From NCBI GenBank assembly GCA_035578175.1, contig JAQMRL010000003.1, positions 103,218,969 to 103,282,968 on the forward strand: DNA of 64,000 nt, in the 5' to 3' direction. A model generated the notes under the pieces. It saw nothing but the letters and a program-made list of their open reading frames with translations. It ran no database searches and had not been told where the DNA came from. Of the stretch, positions 1 through 12,094 are shown in pieces. The stretch is from Catonia carolina. Its lineage: Eukaryota > Arthropoda > Insecta > Hemiptera > Achilidae. The translations under genes and the position numbers were made by a program. Each line of letters starts with the position of its first letter. Within the stretch, counting starts at the first letter, position 1.

Positions 1-75
1 GCCAGACCTGACCGGGAATCGAACCCGGGACCCCGGCATAGTAGCCAGTTGCGCTGACCACTACACCACGGGTAG
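1..75 (-). repeat. tRNA-SINE head (SINE-G type)
   Basis: The complement reads ccgtggtgtagtggtcagcg ... ggttcgattcccggtcaggt: A box TGGTGTAGTGG and B box GGTTCGATTCC at tRNA spacing. There is no tRNA 3' acceptor pairing, so this is a SINE head, not a tRNA gene. It is cut by the window edge. Confidence 0.8.
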
Positions 76-1008
76 TGGTGTATGTACATTTATGAAAGCT
101 TTTCCTTTATGTATGTTAGTACATGAAGTCTACTTTAATAAAGTGTTAGTTCTTTGAAAACTACAGATGGATTGGAAAATTCAAAAAATAAATTGTTGCT
201 AATATGAAATTTGGAGGCATTTAATATTATATAAGTTTTTTTTAAAAGGAAGGGCGAGATTAGAAACAACACTAGTGGAGAATTTTACCAGAAGACTGAG
301 TAACTGACAACGTAATGCAAAAAGTGAAGACTGTACTTTTATGGATACATCAAGGGAATGGAAACAGAAAGGACACCTAAAAGGATTCTACAATCAATGG
401 AGGAAAAGAAGACACAAGTCAACTGATTCAAGATTGTCAATAAGGACCTAAGAAAACAAAATCTAACGCACAAAATGATACACGGCAAACAAGAGTAGTC
501 TAGTATAAGAAATTCATTAACACTATCAATCCTTAAGAAAGCACGCTTCAATCTATAATGGAAGTAGATGCCTGGGGGTTTACTTGACCCCATCGTATGT
601 GCATAATTAGATAAACTTAACATTTTTCTTTTAACTAAAAAGTCCTCTTTAAATTGCATATCAGTCATGTTTTAATAAATTTGCCTTAATTTAAAAGAAA
701 TGAATAAAGCAAGATTTTTTTAATATGAACATGTTTTTTTCTTAAGTCAGCATGACATTACATAACCAAACATTTTGTACTATATATTATTTTAATATGA
801 AAATAAATATAAAATAAAAATAAAATATATTATTTAAGCTTTATTAATATAATAAAGTTTAATTATTAGAATTACATCTCAAACTAAACTATAAAATTGT
901 TTAACTTCTTTAATAAAATTCTGCTCCCACGCACAACTCAAACATGCTACCTTGGCTTACTCTTAGAAAATTTACTTACCCCAAACTGAAAACAATTTAT
1001 TATCAATT
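76..1008. other. No confident feature; possible LINE relic at 300-560
   Basis: At 300-560 the plus strand has lysine-rich broken frames (KTKSNAQNDTRQ, LRKQNLTHKM) loosely like the end of an RT ORF. Otherwise AT-rich. Confidence 0.3.
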
Positions 1009-1300
1009 TTAACCAACTTTAAGAACAGCAGAGGTAGAGGTGTAAATGACACTAAAAGAGTTATCTCCTCTGAGAGTAATGAATTTCATTATACAGCCAG
1101 ACCCTGTGGTGAAAGAAGTAAAGGTGTCATTTGCAGGATGGAAAGTAGGTGCTTTTCGGAGGGCCTGGCATGCTGATATGCATTCTTTTCCACACAGTGA
1201 GGGCGGCAATAGTAAACCACATTACTCTTTGTTTTACTTAGTAAAACCTTTAAAGGTTCAAACCAGCCTTTCGGTTGTTGACCAAAACAAACAAAAAAAA
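1009..1300 (+). repeat. R450 repeat, copy 1 (5'-truncated)
   Basis: Member of a ~400-bp dispersed family named R450 here. The full consensus starts near tgcccataacaggcaggtgg, contains agccagaccctgtggtga and gttcaaaccagcctttcggc, and ends in tgatgacctaaacaacaac. This copy lacks the first ~110 bp. Its tail is A-rich. Confidence 0.85.
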
Positions 1301-1301
1301 A

Positions 1302-1485
1302 CACCTTTTTGGGTGAATTATGAATTCGGAAACTGTTTGTTGCTGTCTTGTAGTTTTTGACTTCCAATTTTGCGACACTTCCAGTCAGAACCAGAACTTA
1401 AAACCCTCAAGCCTACTACCTTTTTGGATAGATTACGAATCTGAAAACCGTTTGTTGCTATTTCTTGTAGTTTCTAAGATCTGGG
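1302..1485 (+). repeat. ~65-bp direct repeat pair
   Basis: Units at 1302-1365 and 1418-1485 share accttttt.gg...atta.gaat followed by aa.cgtttgttgctat..cttgtagttt. They lie just after R450 copy 1. Confidence 0.6.
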
Positions 1486-2184
1486 TGTGACGGACGGTCG
1501 GATGTAGGAAAATATTATAGATGATAATTTTGAATATTACCACCAATCAACGATGAAAAAAATCCAGACCTGACATCTGTTGCACGGGCCAATACGCCAA
1601 AACAGGCCTACCTAGTTCGTCAACTGAGTCATCAGATTGTGCAAAACGAAACAATGATAACCCGATTTTCATTACACCGCGAAATACTTCCTTGAGTGGT
1701 TTCTTCAATCGTGCCATGATTCATCAACTCGTCTGCTCGTTATCCCTTTATAGGTTAGTGTGCTAATATCAGACCACCGTACAAAGTACCTGAATGGGCA
1801 ATTTTTTTTAAAATTTTGTTTTCAGCTTTTATGTTTATGTTACTTAATTATGCACTTTGATAACAATTTTGAGTATGTTTTGTGTTGGAAACGGGTGTCC
1901 TTTTATTTAGCCACCAAGCTTCTCTGCAGTTGACAGTTGCAAAAAGTGATTTGTGTATTACAATTCATTCACAAATACTAGTGCCATTAATATCATGTAA
2001 ATCGAATAATAACAATAAAATAACTAAAATAGACTTTGTTTTAATATACGTCTTATGTTTAATACTGAAATTTAAAAAAAAACATTTACAATCACCGAAA
2101 CAGATAAGTGTTTTCATGTATGGTCACTTTTCAAGTAGAGTGCAGCACCAGCCACACAAACATTTTAATTTTGATCAGTGTGCA

Positions 2185-2430
2185 TGGCCTTCGGGCCAGC
2201 CCAGTCAGTCAGCTGGTAGTAAGTCGCTATTATTTGTTAAGTAACACCGGTTGGGCAAGTGACTTTGTATGGTGACCAGTTGACAACCATCCATGGACCA
2301 ACTCTACTTGGGGGTCCCTGTTCAAACTCATGTCTAATCTACGTCAAAAATAAATACAGCAAAAAGCAGCGATCAAATTGGGTAGTTGTCAATAATGTGC
2401 AGTTCCCGATAGCAAATAAACGCTAAAAAA
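2185..2430 (+). repeat. R270 repeat, copy
   Basis: Starts ggccttcgggccagcccagt and includes gtcgctattatttgttaagt and gggggtccctgttcaaactc. It ends in an A-rich stretch (gcaaataaacgctaaaaaaa). It looks SINE-like, but no pol III boxes are certain. Confidence 0.75.
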
Positions 2431-3030
2431 AGTGTGCATAAAGAGGAACTCCAAGCGTCTACGAATATAACCCGGCATTCCTCGTTGAATAACGTTCAAA
2501 TTTGTTCATTTACAACCCGAAAACTTAAGTGTCCTTATTTTCAACCACCATCCGTTTACAAGATTTTTATGAAAATTAATTTCGACCTATAAAGGATTAT
2601 TCTTACATTGTACTATTTGATCTAAATTTTTAAACTTGAAATTATATACCGGTTGTCCCACGGAGAGGTTGCTATTTTTGAATTAATATACCGGACATAT
2701 CGCACACTCTACAGACTGGAGACTTTATAGTTATAATAAATAGATATGTAAAAATGTACCCTCCAGTTTCATTTGCTTATGATTAATTAAAACAAAATGG
2801 CGGAAAGTAATTTTATTTGCATAACCATTTCAAATTGGTGATTTGTTACACTGTTACTTAAGTAATAAAATGAAAGAAATGTAAAAGTGATAAATTATTA
2901 ATGAACACAATTTATTTCATTAACCTTTATTCGAACTGATGTCCATCAATAGCTATGCAATAATAGCAACGAAACAAAAATGAGTCATAAGCGTTTTTGA
3001 AAAGTTTCCGAGGTATCAATAGTATCATTT

Positions 3031-3118
3031 TTACTTTCTCTTGCCTATATGAATATATAGGACGGAAAGTATTCTTTTCATGTCGTTTTTTCGAAATCGA
3101 GTTTTCACCGGATCTATA
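3031..3118 (-). repeat. R1000 repeat, copy a, outer piece
   Basis: The terminal part of a ~1-kb repeat (ttactttctcttgcctatat through cgagttttcaccggatctata). It matches the reverse complement of the ends at 41455-41540, 54420-54493 and 63840-63921. It is separated from the rest of its copy (4482-5355) by the pogo-like element. Confidence 0.85.
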
Positions 3119-4481
3119 GAGGAAGTGCTCCAAAACTGACATAGGTTCCCTAAACCGACACACTTGGTTATTTTAAGCAATTAGTCCTGTCATCTAGCGG
3201 TTATTAGTGAAATACATTCATAGCAATCCCATGATGCCTTGCAAGCATCATTGACCATATTTCACAATGTGTTGTGGTTGTTGTGAGCGATTATTGTTTT
3301 TGCGGCTTCTCAGAATTGTTTATACTTTCAAAAGAACATTTTTTCGTGATTATTGGAAGATGAGTAATATATTTATAAATACACAGTTTTATTCTACATT
3401 AAATTCGGATTAAAACTACATATTTCATACGGCCATCATTACTTCAGTTTTTGTAAAATTTAAGGTTAAGTAAAGGTATTGTTGTGTTCCTAAACCGACA
3501 TACATGCGTTTCGGGGTGCATAAACCGACATACCGTTATTTTTATGGTACCGTAAACCCATATGAAATATCCCATTTGAATCAAGACCTTCCACATCTTA
3601 TGATATTAGTCCTTACTAAATTCTTCCCATTCCCATATCTAAAAAGAAAAGTTCAAATAGAGGCCGCAAAGCAGTGGAGGCTACCGTTATAACGTCGTCG
3701 CCGTATAGAAATGTTTTGATGGAGAAAAGACATGCTAAAAATAAAAATTAAGGTGAAAAAGCACCCCAAGAAGCTTGTGGAGCTACTGAAAGAAGAGAAA
3801 ATCCTACTTCGCGTAAAAGAACATTGGATTTGGAAGTGGTAAGTGCTAATTTCAAAGGCAAACGAAAAAATGTTTTAAAGAGCCGTACACTGACAACCTT
3901 AGTGGGGAAGATAGTTCATCGGAAGACATTGGTAAACTCACTGTCCCTGATGGTGCAGATGCATGTAATATTCTGTCAAAGACGCTTTTCCGATGATCAA
4001 AGTGGGGAACTCTGGATTAAAAAATGTGTCATGTATAATGAGTGGGCTCACAATTTGTGTGCAGGCGACGAAAATGAAATTTATATTTCTGACTTTTGTA
4101 AATAGATTAATGTAAAAAAATATATTATCTTTTGTTATTTTGATCTAAAATATCGTTTTCATCACAACAATAATCATTTATGTAATAAAAATGTCCAATA
4201 AAATATTAAATATACATTAACTGGGTTTTCTTCTATATTTTTATAGTGTTGTATGTGGTATGTCGGTTTAGGAACCCATTTTTTATACGCACCAGTTGGG
4301 TTTATTGTTATAAAAATTTTTGTCCTGGAAAATGTAATTTTGTTACGTTATATTTGACCTCAGATAATAATTATAAATGAAATTCTGCACACACTAATGT
4401 ATTCAAAATGTAATTTGTGCCATTCAGTTCTTAAAATACAACCAAAAACAAAATAGTATGTCGGTTTTGGTGCCTTTCCTC
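3119..4481 (+). mobile_element. Pogo-like DNA transposon, decayed, inserted in R1000 copy a
   Basis: 1,363-bp element flanked by TA (3117-3118 and 4482-4483). The terminal inverted repeats are GAGGAAGTGCTCCAAAACTG and GAGGAAAGGCACCAAAACCG (read inward), 21 of 25 positions identical over the full 25-bp pair. Removing it restores the R1000 sequence ggatcta.acgttttcag. Coding remnants at about 3640-4105 resemble the C-terminus of insect pogo/Tigger-type transposases. The N-terminal DNA-binding and DDE domains are missing, so it is non-autonomous. Confidence 0.8.
3640..4105 (+). pseudogene. Pogo-type transposase C-terminal remnant with zinc-finger-like end
   Basis: Frames reading RGRKAVEATVITSSPYRNVL (with stops after) and later FSDDQSGELWIKKCVMYNEW ending HNLCAGDENEIYISDFCK-stop. 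This arrangement corresponds to the TSSPYK..L motif and the PHD-like finger (C..C...W..C..C..W.H..CAG....Y.CDFC) at the end of many insect pogo-like transposases. Two expected Cys positions are replaced here (Y in VMYNEW, S in YISDFC), consistent with decay. Pogo-type transposases cut at TA dinucleotides; this copy could not. Confidence 0.65.
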
Positions 4482-5355
4482 TACGTTTTCAGACCCCCTG
4501 AACCCAAAAAACATGTTTTTAGCGATTGGTCTGTTTGTGTGTGTGTGTGTGTGCGCGTGTGTGAGTGTGCGTGCGCGCGCGCGCGTGTGTGTGAACAGAA
4601 TATCTCAAGAACGGAACATCGTACGAACTTGAAACTTGAAACTTAAGTTACATATCACTACCGAACCCGACACGAACATTTTCATCAAAATCGGTCAACC
4701 GGAAGTAGTAGTTTATTCGTATAATTTTTCACTTTTTTGCAATTTTCTCAAAAACTGGTCCTACAACTTTTTTTTAAATCGCCTGGTTTACTTAATTTTT
4801 TATTTTCTACAAGATAGGGTAGGCGCCATGTTTGCTGAAATTCTGCGTGAGGCTGTTTTTACGTAAAAACTTTTTCTTTTTAAGATTGCGGCTTTAATAT
4901 GCATTTTAACGCAAAACGTTATATAGTAAAAGTTGTAGAGAATGTAAAATTCTACAACTTTTATTTCAAACATTTTTTTGTATAACGCTTAGTTTAGCGG
5001 TAATTAGCAATTTTCTGTTTTTTCTCACGAAAACGTGTGAAAAATCTATTTTTTTAAGATTTCGGCCTTAGAATGCATTTTACGACAAAAGTGTATAAAA
5101 TAAAATTTATAGGAAATTAAGAGATCTAAAACTTTTATTTTAAGCATTTTTTTTTGTACAGTGCTTAGTTTAGCATGATTGAGCGATTTTCCGTATTTTT
5201 AAGCTAAACTGAGGTCGATTTTAATTTTGCGTATTTCACTAATGTTTTTTGAGGTTAGTTTTTTGTTCATTTTTAATGTTTTAATACTAATGTTAGGTTT
5301 ATTGTTAATTATTTGCATTGGCAAGAGAAAGTTGTGTGAGTGTTTCACACCAGAT
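4482..5355 (-). repeat. R1000 repeat, copy a, main piece
   Basis: Continues from cgttttcagaccccctgaac through a GT/GC alternating tract to tttcacaccaga. Together with 3031-3118 it makes one complete copy. Confidence 0.85.
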
Positions 5356-6899
5356 TTTTGATATTATTTTCATATTCCGCCATTTTGTTTTGATTCATAA
5401 ACAAATGAAACTCGAGGTACTTTTTTTAACATAAATATATTTATTACAACTGTAAAGTTTCCAGTCTGTAGAGTGTGCGATACGTCGGACATATTAATTC
5501 AAAAATAGCAACCTCTTCGTGGTACACACGATATAGCAAGCTAGAGACAGACCAGGATCAGACACTATAACATAGTGATAAAACCGACCTTTCTGTAGGC
5601 GATTGAATGCATTAAAGTGGCCGAGAATTTTGGTCTAAGAGAAGTAAAAAAATTAGGAGAAAGATCCTCAGCAAGATAATGGAGGGAAGCAAAGGAGAAA
5701 AACCTACAGTGAAAGAAAGTTGAAATTGTGGACAGCAAAATAATGGCTCTTCCCAAAATGTCCTAAGTTACTAATGTGTTATAAAATTACCCTGAATGAA
5801 AATAAACTTTTATTTTCTGTTGTTTAATAAAAACAGATGTTATTAAGATGTTGAACAAGAATCATAAATAATAAAAATAAAGTGTGGAAAGAATAATTTT
5901 AAGAATAGTGAGAAAATTTCATTCAAGTAACTGTATTCTTAACAACATATCTCGTGCTACTTCCGTGTCTTTACTTCGTTTACCATGGCGCATTACGTGC
6001 ATACACACGTTCGATAGGAGTAGCATATGGGTTAAAACAAGGCTCGTTATTGCAATCGTTCTCATCTGTAACATTTTACGTTATTTCTATTCTATTCACA
6101 TAATAGTATTTTTCTAATTTTCATAGTAGTGGATTATAATAAACAGAGTATATAACCTAATATTATTATAAACCGATTACAGCATATAATTAATTCAATT
6201 AACTAATTAATTATAACTACTAGTTATATTATAACTGGACTTAATAATTACAATAATAATAAAATATTATTTTTTGTAATTTACTTAAACAACTTAATTA
6301 AATGTTGGTAGGTATTTGAATTTAACATACTTTAATTTTATACTCTAATAAAATTGTAATTAGCCGTGTAATTATATGTAATTTTTTATTACAGTACGTA
6401 ATATATGTTATAATAATTAATTTGTGTGTTTTAGCATGCTTTATGTAATTATTATACAAGAAAATTACATTTTAAATTATGTTCTATGTAGTGGTAAACA
6501 CCGAATAATTAAAGGGTTATTTTGAAAAAAATATACTGTTATTAAATAGTATTTTAATTTGTATTTTATAGAAGTATGAATTATTTAATTATGTTGAATT
6601 ATAATCAGTTAATTGTTTTATCTTTGCAATTTCGAAGTAGCTTATATATTTTTTGATTTTTTTAAATGGTACTTGGTTGCATTTACTGTAAAATGTTTGT
6701 AATCTACAAAAAGTAAAGTAACGGCGTTTTGTTAATTGACTTGGCAAGTTTTTAATTTTGACAATATAAGTTTTTATTATGTTCGAGAGAATTATTCTTC
6801 AAACGAAATTGCGTCATTGCTGGAAACAACTTAATGTAATCTCTAATGACTAAGCTATTAAAGAGATTCAATTAAATTATTAAACAAATATAATTTTTT
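5356..6899. other. AT-rich sequence without recognisable genes
   Basis: The part from 6110 to 6900 is extremely AT-rich with many ATAATTAA runs. A purine-rich stretch at 5630-5750 might be an old LINE tail. No feature can be supported. Confidence 0.5.
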
Positions 6900-7035
6900 A
6901 ATTTTATGGAGGTCCCGGGTTCGATTCCCAACTAGGATCTAAAAATTATTTCAAGCCAAAAAACACACCGTTAAAGTTAGATAATCCACGGTAGTCGCTA
7001 ATAACCAAGCTGTTGATGCGTTTGTTTGTTTACAG
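6900..7035 (+). repeat. SINE-T copy (head truncated)
   Basis: B box gggttcgattcccaactagg, then ggtagtcgctaataaccaag and ctgttgatgcg. It stops just before MITE M1 copy 1. Confidence 0.7.
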
Positions 7036-7102
7036 GTGCACAAACTGGTTGAAAGTTAGCAACAATTGTAGGCAGTGGAACATAAAGTTTTTCAAATGAT
7101 AC

Positions 7103-7478
7103 CTAAAGGCCTATTCCCACGACGGTAGTTTACTAGCTGCTAGTACTAGCGTTGTGGGAACAAACAACTAGCAGCTAGTTTAGTTAAAGCGCTAGCTTTA
7201 ACTAAAGTGTTCACTAGCATGCAATTAAATTTGAAAATGTTTGATTTTACCAGCGCTAGTAGGAAAGAAAACGTTGCTTACTAGCGCTAGTAGGGGAGCA
7301 AAGGTCACATGATTGACTAGTGCTAGTAAACTAGCTCGATGTGAACATTTCCTAGTTACTAATAAGTTGCTAGTACTAGCAGCTATTAAACTAGCGTCGT
7401 GGGAATCGTTACCGACGCGCTAGTAGGTCCTGCTAGTACTAACAGTTAGTAAACTAGCGTCGTGGGAATAGGCTTTAA
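7103..7478. mobile_element. MITE family M1, copy 1 (TTAA-type, CTAGTA-rich)
   Basis: About 370 bp with long terminal inverted repeats (left gcctattcccacgacggtag, right end complement gcctattcccacgacgctag). The interior is packed with tagcgctagta palindromes. It is flanked by CTAA (left, 7103-7106) and TTAA (right, 7475-7478). No coding capacity. TTAA targeting suggests piggyBac-type mobilisation; TAA (PIF/Harbinger) is an alternative. Confidence 0.75.
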
Positions 7479-7484
7479 GAATCG

Positions 7485-7975
7485 ACCTCAGGTCGATTAA
7501 CTTGGAACTCTCATGTTTCGGTTAAAAGACGCACCTTGGATAATAGATTTAAGATGTTGTACGGATTGATCTCTTGACGTTCGGTACTTCCAACTAAACA
7601 GAAACTGACAATATATAAGTCCCTGCTGAGGCCAATTTGGATGTACGCCGGTCAAATCTATAGATGTGTTAAACCCTCAGTGATAGCTCGGATTCAGAGG
7701 TTTCAATCGAAGACCTTTCGGATATTAGTCAACGCACTCTCTTACGTTTCTAACGCTATCTTACATAACGACCTCAACATCTCTCTAGTAACAGAAGTTT
7801 TCATTCAACTTTATCGAAACTTCCACGACAGACTTTTCGCTCATCCAAACGAACTGATTCGTAAACTTTCCTTGCGTCACCTACCAAGCAACGTTCAAAG
7901 ACGACTAAGGAGGAAGTGGAGCAGGGACCTCCTGTTTTAAAAACGGTTAATGTTATTAATGAATGAATGAATTAA
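7485..7975 (+). pseudogene. Jockey-type LINE remnant, RT thumb and C-terminus
   Basis: Plus-strand decayed reverse transcriptase. Before 7641 it reads LTWNSHVSVKRRTLDNRFK and LPTKQKLTIYKSLLRPIWMY with one stop. It then continues open to 7940 with IARIQRFQSKTFRILVNALS, the strongly conserved jockey thumb motif, and ends RRLRRKWSRDLLF-stop. Catalytic RT motifs are absent, so the copy is 5'-truncated. Its upstream edge abuts the MITE at 7103-7478. Confidence 0.8.
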
Positions 7976-8859
7976 TTAATCGATGACTTATAAGAAGTAA
8001 CTAATAACATGTCGGAGACCTGTCAGTGGATGGTGCTCTCCATGCACGTCACTCATGTCATTTCATTCATTCTTTCACCCATCATCATATTCACTGGTTG
8101 TTTATCTTGTAACAGTTATGAGTTTCATAAATAAAGTTAATAAAAAAAATGAATAGACCTCGGTATCTCCAGCTGGATATCGTCTGAACCACCAAGCTGG
8201 TTTAAGTTAGTTTTAATGCTTTTAGTTGGTTCAGTCAATTGTAATTTCAATAAAATTTTTAAAATATCCGTAAGGTCTGATATGGCGCGTTTACAAACGG
8301 AATAAAATCAAGAGAACTTATCTAACATTTAACCAACATCTGAGAGTTAAAGTAACGATGATTTTACTTGTATTAAACAGGAAAATTTCCACTTGCAAGT
8401 TTCAAGACTACTCACATTTATTAACTAATTTTAAAAAATTTAAGAAATAGATTAGGAGAAAAATATCCTATAGACTAAGGAGTCCGAATAGTCTCTCTTA
8501 AATTTTCAGAAAAAAGGATTTAACCCGTCCAAACATATTAACCATCTTAGGTTAATTCAAAACCTACACAAATAGAAAAAGTATACACATTTTAGGAAAG
8601 TATACACATGATAGGCTAATAAAATTTAAAATAGCCTTGCTAATAATTTTTATTACAATATTGTGTTAGTTGACAAACCTATTAAAACCTTGCTGATTAT
8701 TTCCAAATACCATGTTCATAGCGTTTGTAAGTGCAAAATAAATCATGCAGAGTCCAGAGTTCATATTGTAATTTTTATAACAATTTATAGTCGAAATCAC
8801 TTAAAATATACCGGTATTTTAAACAAAAAAAAATCTGACGTTAAATTCTAACATTTAAT
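7976..8859. other. No recognisable gene
   Basis: AT-rich. The first ~180 bp may be the 3'UTR of the jockey remnant, ending near the A-rich ataaaaaaaatgaatag at about 8141. Confidence 0.4.
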
Positions 8860-8935
8860 CATTACATCCTTCACAGTCTGCATTAAACAGAAATTGCAGA
8901 ACAGTCGGATGTTAAACCAAAAAAAAAAAAAATTC
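8860..8935 (+). repeat. SINE-G tail fragment
   Basis: Reads cattacatccttcacagtct, then gcattaaacagaaattgcag and aacagtcggatgttaaac plus an A tail. The tRNA-like head is missing. Confidence 0.7.
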
Positions 8936-10994
8936 TAATACAATTAGTTAGTAAATACTGGCCTAAATTTTTTAAGAATATGTTTATTTTGGAATGAAAG
9001 TGTTTTGTTACTTATCAAAGTATGATACGGTAAATCTTTTGGATTACCTATAAATTTGTAACGTAAATAAAGTTTTTTCTTCTTAAGAAAAGAGAGGATA
9101 ATAAAATCGTGGAAACTAGTCTTCACCACGACTATGAATACAGATGCTAATTTTGTAACGTGAGACTTGTAAAAGTTTTATTCTGTACATTAAACATTAA
9201 AGTTAGTTTTTTATATTCAAACGAAAGTCTACAAGACTTGAACAAAAACTGATGCTCTACTTATAAAGTCACCCGATATTTTGTTTGTTTATATTCGTAT
9301 TGTTTCTTGTTTATTTGTTTATATTATCTTTTTGTTAAGTTCTTATACGTTTATTTAATTTACTGCCCAACTTTCTAGTGAATAATTAATCAAATCAACA
9401 TTTTCAAGGTAAATAATTATAAGAAAACTTTGATAGATTATTGTCCTGCATCTATTTCAGTGTTACTTAGTGGATTCTTTCTCAAATTATTTTTCAATTA
9501 AGTGCTTCATTTGAAGTTCTTCATTAACGACGTTTCATATTTTTTTGAGTTATTGGAAATTTAATATGAGATAGAATTTCATGTTATAAATGTGTCAGGG
9601 TAATTTGACATTCCTGCAAGCCCCAGAAAGTGTTGAGGGGAAAAGTGAGGTTTACACCACTAATAATATAGTTGAAAATTGACTATTTAATTATTTTTTG
9701 TTTATAGATGTGTCTGTTAGGTATTAAAAGAATAATAATACATTTTAACATAAAACTAAATTATCTAAATAATCCTTACCAACTTTACGAACCAAGTAAA
9801 CCAAAACAGACAGCCCCAAAACACCATCATTCATAGAACCGAAAGTAAATGTTCAAAATTTTCAAAATTTCCGCTGAAGTACGTAGACTATTACATACGT
9901 TATGCACGTACATTTTTGTGTTTAGGTTTCGTTCTAGGAATCGGTTTTGGTTTTAATTTTGTTTTAAGTTTTTGTAAAGGTTTTGTTATCATATTTAGAT
10001 TTTGTTCTTTTCTATTAAACAATTTTTGCACGTAAGCTTTTGTGAACGTTATATACTTTATGAACAAAACGAGTGATTGATTTACTGTTATTTAACCAAA
10101 ACGGATTTCTTTTAAAGTTTCCATAAAATTATAATGGTACGAATATTTCATTTTTGCACAAATAAAGAATTGTCCCCAAATTTTCCTTGAGGATACATTT
10201 ATGCTATCTTATCGTGTAAAATAACAGTATTTTAAGGAAGAAATTTATCACAGTTTTCATCACGAAAAAATATACGTACATTAGTACCATTAATTTTGGA
10301 GTTGTTTTATTTTTGTTAATTGTAATTAAGTACTTCAAATTATGAAAGATGACAGTTATAAATGGACACGTCTGAACATGATCGAAATTGTTTTTCTTGA
10401 TATAAATGAAAAAAGAAATGTTTGCAAATACAGGCATCCAAATTTAAGGTTAGCCCTTATCCATACCTTACGTTAACGTTGTCTTTTTCTCAGAAACCAC
10501 AGTAAATAGACTTCAATATTTTAATTAGGGACAACCTTCCAATAAGTAGGCCTAATTTGAATATGTAATTTATAATTTGGTTGAAAATGTTTGTTTTTCA
10601 CAATTTTTTTGGAAAAGTACCATCTGTGGTGGTAAGAAATGAGAGAAAATTTTTCAGTTATTTTTAATACTGTTTAAAAAAATCAGTTGCAAGAACTGGA
10701 GTAACTGAATACCCCACAAAATTTCATTCCTGTTTCTTTACTAGAAACTGAGAAAAAGTAAGTTACATTAATTAAGTTACATTTGACAAAAAGTAAGAAA
10801 AATTATTTTTTGGGTAACATGTTTGAAACAAAAAATAGCCTGTTTTCAAAACGTACACACTTATACAATAAAGGTATTGGCTATTGTATTGCCAACATTA
10901 TATATGTTTCATCGAAAGTTTTTAAATTCGACCTAGTTGTCTGGGAATCAAAAAAACGTCCTAACAATTCAAACAGTGAGTTTGAAAGATACAT
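8936..10994. other. No recognisable gene
   Basis: AT-rich sequence with many short low-complexity frames. I see no repeat copy, RNA gene or coding signature. Confidence 0.5.
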
Positions 10995-11756
10995 TTAAGG
11001 GGAGACTGTACTTTGTATCCCACCAATATTAATTTTGCTATTTTTAGGTACATTTTTCATAGGATTGGTAAAAGATATGGAAATTAAACTTTACACACCA
11101 TAGGTGTCGGGTTTCTTCTCGAGCTACTGTCATTTTTTCAATTTAATCTTTGGACCATACAATTTTTTTTATAATTAAGAATAGGTAACGTAACATTTTT
11201 ACAAATTTTTTTCTACGTTTTTTGCGTATTACCAATTTTTGGAGCACCTGACGATGTCATGAAAATGTTGGTATATGTGGATATACAAGATAATCAACTT
11301 GTAAAAATTTCAGCCTGGTAGGTTTATTGGTTTCTGAGAAAAACTTAGTGTTAAAAATTTTAATTTACGGGAAAACGCAAGAAACAAGAAGACACAAATG
11401 AAAAACAAAAGGTACACAAGTAAATTTTCCATCAACAGTTGTTTAGAAAGCTGAACCAACAGCTGAGAATACAAAAAACAGTGATGCAGATATTTTAAAA
11501 ACTAAAATTCTCTTTGCACTAAAACGAGCAGTATAAAACTGTGAAAAATATTCGTTCTCGGTAACATAATTTTTCTGTGTAAACTTGATAAAAACTTAAT
11601 TTTTTCATAAAAAATATATATTTTTTACGTAAAAAAAAAATTATTTTTTGACGTAATTTAATGTTTTTTCCGGTAGATCTAGGCCTAAACTATTGAAAAA
11701 CATAAAAAACAAAAATCAAAATTTTGAGTTAAAACCATCGTGCCATCTCACCTTAA
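10995..11756. mobile_element. MITE family M2, copy 1 (TTAA-flanked)
   Basis: 762 bp from TTAA to TTAA. The left end is TTAAGGGGAGACTGTACTTT and the complement of the right end is TTAAGGTGAGATGGCACGAT, an imperfect TIR. The interior is AT-rich without a convincing ORF and is similar throughout to the copy at 39608-40322. Confidence 0.75.
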
Positions 11757-11805
11757 AATACTTCTGATTATTGTAGATGCATAAAAATGATACACCATCA
11801 AGAAG

Positions 11806-11970
11806 AATTTGTTTTGTTTTACGTCTGACTGTTTTGCACATGAATACTCATACAGACGATGAAGTGTGATTGATGAAAATGAGTAATAAAAATATTCCAA
11901 ACCTGACTTGGAATCGAACTTGAGATCCCTGGCATATAATCTAGTTTTGCTGACCACTACGCCATTTTAA
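11806..11970 (-). repeat. SINE-G copy
   Basis: Starts with the tail complement tttgttttacgtctgactgt. It ends with the head complement (gacttggaatcgaacttgag ... gctgaccactacgcca). Confidence 0.8.
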
Positions 11971-12094
11971 AGAGGAATTCCACGTTGTATTTTATACTAA
12001 ATAACAAAAACCTGTTATTTCTCAAATTTTTTATTAGGGCTTTTTTTTACCAGCATTAACATTGTAAGACGACAAGATCATTTATACATTTAAA

